Shown here: positions 1-7,638 of the stretch, in pieces
Position numbering within the stretch: position 1 is the stretch's first letter
Layout: every line of letters starts with the position of its first letter
NCBI GenBank assembly: GCA_900088475.1
Contig: FLMG01000016.1
Coordinates: forward strand, 72,836-88,303
DNA length: 15,468 bases
Origin: Hyphochytrium catenoides
Taxonomy: Eukaryota; Sar; Hyphochytriomycetes; Hyphochytriales; Hyphochytriaceae
Direction: 5' to 3'
Notes under the pieces: model-generated
Told to the model about the DNA's origin: nothing
Seen by the model: only the letters and a program-made list of their open reading frames with translations
The model's database searches: none
Translations under genes and position numbers: made by a program

Positions 1-606
1 GCCCCAATTTAGTGAGGGAAGAGAGGAACTGAGCGGTGTATTGGCCATTGTGGGAAGGCCGTCCCGTAGATCCGCCCTGGCATGTGACAAGGTGACAGAG
101 GTATGAATCTCGATGTAGGGCATTCCTTAAGAGGTTCCTAACTGCTCCCGTAACTCTAGGATCTGAATGGCACCATTGCGTTGGTTCAGAGGGGTCACTG
201 CACTTTTGTAATGAAGGCTAGGAACGTTCAGGAGGCTGGCGGCATAGGCCTTATCGTGGCAGATAATGGAGAGGGCGACTTTGAAGAAGGAAGCGTCCTT
301 CAAGACGATGGTTCAGGTCACGACATAAGCATCCCGACTACTATGATCCCCTACAACAGTGCCCGAATGCTTAGGAAGAGGTTACAGAGAAGCGCACTTG
401 CCGTCCATATCAGTATATGGAGCAAGCCATTCAAAAGCAGGCCAGAGTCAACTAAGCCTGCACAGCTACAGCTCGGAGCCATTGCAAGCGTGGGTTCGTT
501 CCTGGCTTCGCTGCAGAACTTTCTGAATGCAGCTGAGAGTTCTTCAAAGGAGAGCTTAGTCGCGGAGGGGAAGCCAACAGAGACAGCTGTCGTAAATCCC
601 CTATAA
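1..606 (+). CDS. PA-domain (protease-associated) protein, 5' end missing
   Basis: This is the 3' part of a gene that begins before the window. Two exons are visible: 1-100 (reading from base 2) and 160-606, joined in phase 0 across a 59-nt GTATGA...CTCTAG intron. The join gives the core of a PA domain: a GTIALVQRGHCTF strand-loop block, then KARNVQEAGG, LIVADN, an acidic DDGSGHDISIPT loop and the closing IPYNSARML helix region. PA domains are lid or cargo-binding modules of secretory-pathway proteins such as vacuolar sorting receptors, RING E3 ligases and subtilases; none of those partner domains is visible here. About 65 residues follow the domain and end at TAA (604-606). They contain a weakly hydrophobic helix (LGAIASVGSFLASLQNF) but no clear membrane span. 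The exact family is open because the N-terminus is missing. The PA call rests on the RGHCTF-KARNVQEAGG-DDGSG order, which is characteristic. Confidence 0.75.
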
Positions 607-1072
607 TATTTATCGTAAGGCGTGCCATGGCATGCCTTGACCAAACCTCATGCTTTGCGGCTCCGATAGCTCAGTGCAAAGAATGTTCAGTAAAAGCAAA
701 AGGGTCGACTTGCATTGTAGAAGCCCTCCCTCGTCTTTCTCATGATACATATCTGGTGGCCATTGTCATTCCAAAGCAGCGGTGGTTCTGCCTTCTATCT
801 CTTGCCTTTATTGACCAAGGGCTGCTGGTCCTTGATCTCTCTTCCTGTCGAGGTAGTAGCTTGACAGTCATGCAGCCCCGGACTCGTCAAGCTTCTCCTC
901 AACATCAATGACAAGCCGTCGTCTGGTCTCAGGATGGTGCAGAATGGAAACGCTGCTTTCAGAATGACGCTTTGCTGGTGATGGATACACTAGTTTCCTC
1001 AGTACGATTTTAATCTATCTTTTATAGGAGAAAAAATTTTAATTCTTCCTGAGGGTTAAACTACCCTCTGGC
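607..1072. other. Intergenic spacer between PA gene and RNase III gene
   Basis: About 465 bases lie between the TAA of the PA gene and the first plausible ATG of the RNase III gene. An ATG-started open frame of 94 codons at 627-911 has no recognisable motif, so I do not call it a gene. The last 60 bases before 1073 are A+T-rich. The stretch presumably holds the 3' end of one gene and the promoter of the next. Confidence 0.4.
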
Positions 1073-4000
1073 ATGCAGCGCCATGAAGCTTTAGGCACAG
1101 CACGATCTCTTTTTATATATGTCACTTTCACTTTATTCGCTCTTTATTAAGATTTTTTTCTTTTATAGAGTTTTCAGAGCAACAAGTATTCTGATGGGCA
1201 ACTCTGTAGGACAGAGCTGGATGACAGCAGGTCACTCACACTGATCACTGCCCTCGACCGAAAGCCGGAGCACACAGCATCCTTGTAGGGAAGGAGCTGC
1301 AAACCCGATAGATGGGCACCGACCAAGGAAGGAGATTGCCCTCTGCCTGCGCTTGAAAGCCCAAGGAAGAGCGAGGGAACGGAGCTACCGGTAGCGATGC
1401 AGTGCATGAGGAAACACCTTGACCTTATGGCTTCTTCCCTCGTTGGGCCGACGCACAAGCGAGGAAGAGGCACTTCCAATGGTGGCAGGGATAGAAGGCG
1501 GCGAATGAGAAGCCGAGCTGATGACAAAGCCCGCTCAAGGGACCATGCACTGGCTTCAGAAGAGTGGAGGGAGGTAAACAGGAGAGAGGTTTATGAGTGG
1601 CTTGGGGACGCGGTGCTGTCAGAGGTTGTGTGTCGCCTTCTCATTGAGGCATCAACCTGTAAGCACGGTAGACTGTCTATAAGGTACCCCTACTAGTCTC
1701 GACTATGGCTTCTACTCCTGCTTTCTACCACGGCTCTCGCTTTTCCCCGTGCTCAGTCGTCCTGCTCTTTCTTCCTCTCTTGGTCCTAGGTCGATACTGC
1801 CGGTCTCATACTTCAAGCTTCTACTAGAGCGAATCCTTGAAAATGACCACCTAGCTGACTCACTCTTCCACCTGCACAACGGACTTGCCATTGACCTAGA
1901 ACTGCAGGGTCACTCCCAAAAAGTGAAGGTGCGCTAAGCTGTGGACCCGTATTGTTCCTCTTTCTTCCAGCGTCGCGCTTCTAATAGCCAATCTAGACCT
2001 CACGAGCTTTTTGTCCTAGCAGTAGCCCTTCTAAGTACGATCCGCATCGCTTCTGTCTATCTTGCTTCAGCTCTCAGATGGGACAAATGTGCATTCTTAT
2101 AGGATAGTCTGCCTTCTACACAGCCATTTTGTTCCTTGGGCATCACTTCATTATCTTTTTCCTTGGCAAACCTTTGTCTCCCCAGGCGGACTTGGTGGAA
2201 GCTACGGCCGGAAGACTAGCCCACCTATCTTACCTGCATCCACAGTCCTCACAATATTCAGCAGCCCTCGACGCCATTCTCTCTAGGGTCCTCCGAGCCC
2301 AGGAGAAGTTCTACTCCTCACTCTTGGACGCTGAGACGCTAGGAGACGGGCTTCTCAGTGTGGGCAGTGCCCTTTCTCCTCATGCACTCTCCGCATTAGA
2401 CTCCTTCTGCTTATGTTGCGACTGTACGGAAGAGCCTCAACAAGAAGAAGAGGAAGGGCCAGTTGGGCTAGACGAGAGCAGTGATGTCGGCAAAGAGTTG
2501 CAGTCACTCAGAGGCAGGTTGAATACTTGCTTAAGAGCACATTGTGGGTCTTGTGTGAGACATGTGGACGAGACACCTGACTGCAAACTGACGGCTTTCT
2601 TATACCTCAAGCAGTATGGACTCAGTCTGAGCACAGGCAAGTGACTCTTTAGAGGTTGTCGCTTTTCTCGAAGCTCTATCTGTTCTGCCAATCTTCCTTC
2701 CCTTCTCTGTGCTACTCACCCTGTCGGCTATCGAATGTTTCGTTATAACTTGTCTTCTGGGTCTAAGTCGAACCATCTTCTTTGCTGGCCAGAAAGGATA
2801 AGTTCCTTCATCTTTGGCTCTCAAGGATCACAGATGACACCCGCTGTGCTCACTAAGACAAGGCAGCAACTTCTTTCTCTAAGTACATTAGAAACGGTGG
2901 CGACGATACTAGGTCTTGAAAGTCATCGATGGGCCATGAGGAATGAAAGTGAGCACGGTCGTGAGGAGGGGCTGCCGAACCCAGAAAGCTGCTCGGAGAC
3001 CTCTCGGATAGCCTTCGGTCCCGATCTTCTCAGGGCAGGGTTGGCGTCCCTGCAACTCTCGGGACGCGGTGGCGATGTCGACACCATCTGCGCCTTGATT
3101 GCTTATATAGGACAGAACAACAAGCTTGACGCTACAACCTCTTCACTTTGTCTCTGGAAAGAAGAAGGATTTGCCCACTTCAGAGAGAATAAGTGGTTGA
3201 AGGGAAAACGGGGCTTCTCCTTTCTCTCCCCTCTAACGAAGTCTGCGGTGTGCAGCCTCCAGACCTTACAAGCAACCTTTGACTATTATGCAAACAATAA
3301 GGAGTTCCGTATGGGCGTCCTACGCTCTAGGGATTCGTCCCACCGTCCCTCTTGTCCAAATTGTGCCGATGAGATACGGAAGAGGACAGATACCGGGGAC
3401 AGAGGCGATTGCCAACAGTCGAGCAAGAGTAAGGAGACGAGGAAGAGGAAGAGATCACTATCAGGTAACTAAGTTGGCCAGAAGGTCTGTTGCTTTTTGG
3501 CAGCTTTTCCTATTGCCTGTCCCTGTGCCTCCTGATCTGACTCAAACTTGCACCGGGGATGGTCAGGTTAGTTGTGTTAAGGTTTTTGCCGATGACTCTT
3601 GGCCTCAGTGACTATGTCGTCAAGCTAGACTAGTTATAGTCGCTCTTAAATCACCTGTTATGCAGACTCCAGCCGACACGGAAAAGGACAGACAGGGGAT
3701 CATTTATTGAAGGCTTCACGGTTTTCAAGAATCCGAAAGCCAACGAGACAAGCCATGGTGCGAATGGCAGAAAGCGAGCTGCTGAGCTTCATAGAAACCT
3801 CGATCCTCTTGGCCCTGAAGGTGAATCGACCGCACCGTTCCGTGCATCTACTTTGACCTGACCAGCACATTACTTCCTTCTGGCCTCCGTATGTCCTGGA
3901 CAGACTGTTCGGCAACAGGAGCAGATTGAGCCACAGGATCTTCTCCTCACACTTCGAGGTCTACCCGGGTTTCTGGACGACTATGAGAAACTTACCATCT

Positions 4001-4343
4001 CATCTGAGGGAACAGGGGACATGAAGATGATGATTCCCCTATCAGACCCCTTCTACCGTCTCTTGCTTCATGGGCTCTGCGAATTCCATGGCCTTCTCTC
4101 TTCAAGTACGTCCGTTGGATGTTGAAGTGGGCCGTAAGGCTGTCAGGAATGTCTCCTCCTTCGTTTGCCCCTTCCGTTTCGTTCCCTTCTTCTATCGTGC
4201 AGCGCTAATGCTGTCTCATCGCAGGTCTAGCAGAGGGTAACCCGGGAAAAGTGGTGGAGATCACACTGCCTAAGGCTATTGCGTCAGCTGACGGTGAACC
4301 CTTCAAAGACTTCATCTTAAGCTATGACGGAGCTTGTCATTAA
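1073..4343 (+). CDS. RNase III domain protein with C-terminal R3H domain
   Basis: Exons: 1073-1120 (tentative), 1169-1284, 1360-1683, 1790-1928, 2071-2106, 2186-2636, 2826-3464, 3696-3820, 3904-4105, 4225-4343. All phases agree and give about 732 residues. RNase III cuts double-stranded RNA using Mg2+ held by four acidic residues. Here they appear as E134 and D138 in YEWLGDAVL and D223 and E226 in ADLVEA, with the linking helix NDHLADSLFHL between them, so activity is plausible. A middle of about 350 residues is unassigned and includes a CPNC pair (C548, C551) and a basic KETRKRKR run. Near the C-terminus SELLSFIETSILLAL, then RLLLH (R678-x3-H682) and SSSLAEGNPGKVVEI, match an R3H single-strand nucleic-acid-binding domain. 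I see no convincing dsRBD. Weak points are the 5' end, an in-frame TAG at 1286 that needs a short intron, and the GC-AG intron start at 2637. Stop is TAA at 4341. Confidence 0.82.
2637..2825 (+). other. GC-AG intron in the RNase III-R3H gene
   Basis: The exon ends CACAG and the intron begins GCAAGT, the usual consensus for the rare GC-AG class. Ending at CTCAAG (2825) preserves phase 1 and rejoins the downstream frame. A second acceptor at 2791-2792 (CCAG) also keeps phase and would add 11 residues. The alternative GT donor at 2641 needs a phase-2 acceptor that I did not find nearby. Confidence 0.55.
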
Positions 4344-4962
4344 ACATAGGGGATTGGAGAGGCATGAACCAGGCTACCACGTGCTGAACTTTCATCACAG
4401 CTTTCATATAGAAGTAGCAGATTATATGTACATAATGTACCCTAATAATCAGCCTCAATGGGAGACAAGCAACTTATGCTTCTTATAGAATTAACCTTTG
4501 ACACTACCAGGGCGGACTATCTCAATAGGGAGAGGAGGGTCTCTCACATAAGAACAAGCCCGGTCTACTTTCAGGCATAGTGCTTCTCCCTCTTAGGGGG
4601 TCTTTCCGAAGGAGATAATATGAGATTAAGGCACTATGTTCCACTTCATCAGGTGTAGGTTTCCTTAGGCCTTCCTCAGTGTAAGAGGCGAACAGAGGGA
4701 GCACAGGAAGATATTGATAAAGCGAAGGTTTCCCTTTCGTCCAGGCGGCTGCGAGAACAGCATTTATATTCTCTCCACACACTTCTTCATTGCTAAGCAC
4801 AATCAGAACACACTCTCTGTGATGCAATAAGCCATAGCAAGCCCATAGCTTTTATTATGTGCGACAGGCATCAGAGGGTCAGGGGAAGTTGAGGAGGATG
4901 GGTACAAAGGCTTCAGTTTCTTTGAGGTCAGATCCTGCTGGTCAAGCACTCTCTCTCTCTCT
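4344..4962. other. Tail-to-tail intergenic region (3' ends of two genes)
   Basis: The RNase III-R3H gene ends at 4343 and eL19 ends at 4963 on the other strand, so both 3' untranslated regions lie here. The only long frame is a minus-strand ORF at 4522-4827, listed separately as doubtful. No tRNA, repeat or clear terminator structure was seen. Confidence 0.5.
4522..4827 (-). CDS. Doubtful minus-strand ORF, 101 residues
   Basis: An ATG-started open frame lies just downstream of the eL19 stop on the same strand. I do not recognise it. The piece EEVCGENINAVLAAAW loosely recalls the helix of acidic P1/P2 stalk proteins, but the glycine/alanine hinge and acidic tail of that family are absent and the rest does not align. 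It may be chance open frame inside the eL19 3' untranslated region. It is listed because its composition is protein-like and nothing else explains the stretch. Confidence 0.15.
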   Translation of the reverse strand: MHHRECVLIVLSNEEVCGENINAVLAAAWTKGKPSLYQYLPVLPLFASYTEEGLRKPTPDEVEHSALISYYLLRKDPLRGRSTMPESRPGLFLCERPSSPY

Positions 4963-6512
4963 TTACTTCTTGGAGGGCTTCTTTGCAGCGGTCTTGGCCT
5001 TAGGAGCATCCTTAGGCTTCTCTGCCTCCTTCTTAGGAGCATCCTTCTTGGGCTTGGTCTCCTTCTTGCCCTCTGCCGCCTGGTACTCAGCCTCACGCTG
5101 GAGGCGCTGAGCCTCAGCGCGAGCTGCACGGCGCTCGGTCTTGTTCTTAGCCCTGAAGGTTAATAGATAACAATAACGCAAGAACAAGACAGGCAATACA
5201 CGAAGCAAAGTCAGCGGACTGCGTCTTAAGAGGACTGTAAAGTAGCGACGTACTTCTCCTTGCGGGCCTCAGCCTGCTCGTTGAGAGCCTTCTCACGTGC
5301 CTTCTCAGCCTTCATCTTATGGATGGTCTCCATAAGTACACGCTGTCACGGAGAAGGTTATTGGCATCACGTCTTTACCCTCCTCAGTAGTAAGTAAGAC
5401 ATTCTTACCTTGTTTCTGAACTGGTTACCCTTAACGGACATGTACAGCTGATGGTAAAGATGCTTGTCGATCTTCTTGGCATCACGGTACTTCCGGAGCA
5501 GACGGCGGAGAACACGCATACGCCTCATCCAGATAACCTAGTTAGATCACGGTCAGCACGAAGGTAAATTCTAAACTTATGTGGCTTCTAAAAAAAAAGA
5601 ATATGGGGATAATGACAAGCAAGAAAGTGGAGGTTGTCGTCTGGTGTTTAGTAGAGGACTTCAGTGGATAGCTGAGGTTCTCTGTGGAGACAGAACCCGG
5701 TTGTCTGGCCGGCGCCAAGTAGCTTGGCGGTTCGTATAGGCGATGAAGAGGGCACTCTATCGTCACACTCTAGACCTTTCGGTCTAGAGCATTAAAAGCG
5801 CGCTTAAGGTTCATACGCCATCAATAGGAAGAGCATAGTGGAGCACAGCTTTTGCTAGTACGCGATTAGGGAAGAAGCTATTGGATAAAATTGCATGTTT
5901 ACCTTGAAAGGAAGTCTGGCGTTGGCAGTACCGCGTCTCTTACCGACGCCAGTGTGACGGCCCTTGCGCTTGGCCTCATTTCTTCTGGTGAAGCGAGCGC
6001 GAGAGTGGATTACCGCAGGCTTGCGGATGACAAGACCATCCTATATGGGAGAAGAAACAAATAAGCTCCCTTGAACAAACATCTATGGGCACGCCTAGGA
6101 AATCCAAGCATCTGTGACAAGATGTACCTTGACCAGCTTGCGGATGTTCTGGCGAGAGTTTGCCAGAGCGATCTCGTTGACCTCATTAGGGTCCAACCAG
6201 ATCTTTCGCTTACCGCACTTGAGTACGGAAGCTGCAAGACTGTAAAAGAAGAGGAAAGAATTAGCACTAATGGACAAGAAGCTCCTGTTCATAGCTGCTG
6301 AAGCCACTCATTAGCTCTTCCGGTAGGACGGGAGAGTACGCTAGTGCTTTCTAAACCGAAACGCTCTCGAACCTCACGAATCAAGCTCAACCAGTATTTC
6401 CCCTGCCCAACCGAGCTCCTTCACATCATTTAAGCTCCCCCGCCATCAAAGCTACCTACTTGGGGCCTTTCACAGTCTCCACTTACCGCTTCTGAAGCCT
6501 CAAAGACACCAT
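4963..6512 (-). CDS. RPL19: Large-subunit ribosomal protein eL19
   Basis: Six exons on the minus strand: 6487-6512, 6128-6239, 5903-6040, 5409-5537, 5254-5342, 4963-5152. They total 684 nt, that is 227 residues plus TAA. The start [18 protein letters not shown] is the universal eL19 N-terminus. It is followed by [60 protein letters not shown] and [13 protein letters not shown], in family order. eL19 is a core protein of the 60S subunit; in eukaryotes its long C-terminal helix reaches the small subunit (bridge eB12). Here that helix ([19 protein letters not shown]) runs into a lysine-, alanine- and proline-rich tail ending AAKKPSKK, which makes the protein longer than the roughly 180-200 residues usual in fungi and animals. 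Introns are 247, 87, 365, 66 and 101 nt, all GT-AG. The first exon has only nine codons, a common ribosomal-protein layout. Identity is secure. Confidence 0.97.
5713..5729 (-). other. Hairpin in eL19 intron 3 (7-bp stem)
   Basis: Perfect inverted repeat CGCCAAG / CTTGGCG around a 3-nt loop, inside the longest eL19 intron and 39 bases from a second, stronger hairpin. It would form in the spliced-out intron RNA. Function unknown. Confidence 0.5.
5768..5789 (-). other. Strong hairpin with GAAA tetraloop in eL19 intron 3
   Basis: CTCTAGACC and GGTCTAGAG form a perfect 9-bp stem. On the transcribed (minus) strand the loop reads GAAA, a GNRA tetraloop, and two further G-U pairs could extend the stem. 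Ribosomal protein introns commonly host small nucleolar RNAs, but I could not find convincing C/D boxes or an H/ACA hinge and tail around this stem, so no RNA class is assigned. Confidence 0.55.
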
Positions 6513-6554
6513 GGTTCTCTCTGACCGGCCGTCGACCTACTAATAAAATCTTCC

Positions 6555-6566
6555 CTGAAGCTTCAG
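6555..6566. promoter_or_regulatory. 12-bp palindrome CTGAAGCTTCAG upstream of eL19
   Basis: Perfect palindrome 43 bases upstream of the eL19 start codon, followed by related GCTTCGGAGGC and GCGGCCTCAG blocks. The position fits a promoter or 5' untranslated element. No known factor site is recognised. Confidence 0.3.
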
Positions 6567-6785
6567 CAACAGCTTCGGAGGCTCCACCTGCGGCCTCAGA
6601 AAAAGCGCTGGCGGCGCGCGCTCGGCCATAGAACCACGGTCTTCAAAATAATAAGATGGCCTCACAAGGCGTTAAGACCATGTTTAGCGGCGTAGTAATA
6701 AGTAGAGGCGTGGGTTAGGGATAGTAATAACTGGTTTGCCAGAGAGAAGACGAAGACAGGTGTTGCTAGTAATAGGCGTCCCCGC

Positions 6786-6926
6786 CTACCACCAGTGATA
6801 TTCCTCTGGGTCAATATACCTGTCAAATACAAAAATTTGAGTTTTGGCTATTTGACAATATAAGCAAAGTTCAGTACGAAAGGGGCAAACCTCAATTTTG
6901 CAACATAATTCACATTTCTTTTTTGC
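6786..6926 (-). CDS. Small cysteine-rich ORF, AT-rich, doubtful
   Basis: This is a 46-residue frame from an internal ATG; a longer in-frame start lies at 7049. It has closely spaced cysteines (CELCC, then VC, LCLYC) that could bind a metal, and it ends EEYHWW at a TAG. The underlying DNA is markedly AT-rich and uses A/T-ending codons unlike the eL19 and MYND genes on either side, which may mean foreign or organellar origin. I recognise no family. It could equally be chance open frame in an AT-rich spacer. Confidence 0.18.
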   Translation of the reverse strand, partial: AKKKCELCCKIEVCPFRTELCLYCQIAKTQIFVFDRYIDPEEYHWW

Positions 6927-6964
6927 CATGCTAAGTGTGAATGTGTTTGCTACGGGGATTGTAA

Positions 6965-7174
6965 AGTCCCACGGCGCTGGAAGCCCAGTCATCACCCGTC
7001 TCAAGAAAGCTCTCAAGAAGTATCTTCGGCCGCAGGAGCTCCACCACACAGAGCGTGGCAGAGGCGATGACAGAGATCGCTAAGCAGGATCCTGAGCGTC
7101 TGAGTCTCCGTCTGGAGCCCAGTCAGTCAGTTGGACAGTGGCTTGCTTCATCGCAATCAACCTTTGGTGCTTGA
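6965..7174 (+). CDS. Possible terminal exon of an unidentified plus-strand gene
   Basis: The frame is open from 6965 to TGA at 7172-7174 and lacks a good start, so if real it would be a last exon. The second half (EAMTEIAKQDPERLSLRLEP, then SVGQWL) has charged, helix-like composition typical of coding DNA. A possible acceptor is the CCAG ending near 6990. A tiny ATG frame at 6655 could be an upstream exon but I could not join them with confidence. No family recognised. Confidence 0.22.
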   Translation, partial: SPTALEAQSSPVSRKLSRSIFGRRSSTTQSVAEAMTEIAKQDPERLSLRLEPSQSVGQWLASSQSTFGA

Positions 7175-7177
7175 CAA

Positions 7178-7279
7178 ATGAAGTTGAAGATTAGAGAAGA
7201 GGAGTTATGCTTGCCAGAGCTCGCACTTTCGCGACATGAGAACTCCGTCACCCTTGGACCAGCTATGGTCGCTATGTGA
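7178..7279 (+). CDS. Small ORF, 33 residues, unknown
   Basis: ATG-to-TGA frame starting MKLKIREEELCLPELALS and ending AMVAM. Its charge pattern is protein-like, but it is short and has no recognised motif. It begins only four bases after the stop of the possible exon at 6965-7174, so both may be parts of one mis-read transcript. Confidence 0.15.
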   Translation: MKLKIREEELCLPELALSRHENSVTLGPAMVAM

Positions 7280-7638
7280 TCCACACTTTGAGCTCGTTCT
7301 TTAAGAGTGAGATATCAAGCCACGTCGTATACGCTTGCTATGCTGTAGAACCAATTCCATCGGTGTCTAGCTTCGAGGTCGGTGAAGCGGCCTCGTCACC
7401 AATGAGTAGAAGCAGATATCACATGTGTTGCAAATGCTATTGTCGGGCTTGTGTCCGGGGATGAAAGCCTCTAAAAGGAAGCGCATATCTGACAATCTCC
7501 TTTGAGACCCCACCGTTTCTTCCCACTCTCTTCCTATATCACCATCTCTATATCCACTCATCATTCATTGGAGAAAGTTGGATTGCTGATGACTTCCGGA
7601 TTATGAGAGCTGCAGGACAGACGCAATAGCATTTTACT

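Larger units (their letters stand above)
6513..7638. other. Intergenic region upstream of eL19 and downstream of the MYND gene
   Basis: About 1.1 kb without a confident gene. The first 150 bases are GC-rich and repeat AGCTTC-type blocks, including a 12-bp palindrome; they should contain the eL19 promoter. Bases about 6800-6950 are clearly AT-rich compared with both sides. Three doubtful small reading frames are listed separately. The last 100 bases should be the 3' untranslated region of the MYND/DUF6930 gene. Confidence 0.45.

Noticed and set aside
1285-1311. A 27-nt intron removing the in-frame TAG
   Set aside because: Much shorter than every other intron inferred here (40-365 nt); the 75-nt alternative with a better pyrimidine tract is preferred.
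5542-5766. Minus-strand ORF within eL19 intron 3
   Set aside because: Falls entirely in an intron bounded by well-supported splice sites.
6898-7083. Plus-strand ORF with SPVITRLKKALKKYLRPQEL, recalling a BolA-type N-terminus
   Set aside because: The conserved histidine-containing core of BolA is absent downstream and the frame stops. The neighbouring frame is at least as protein-like.
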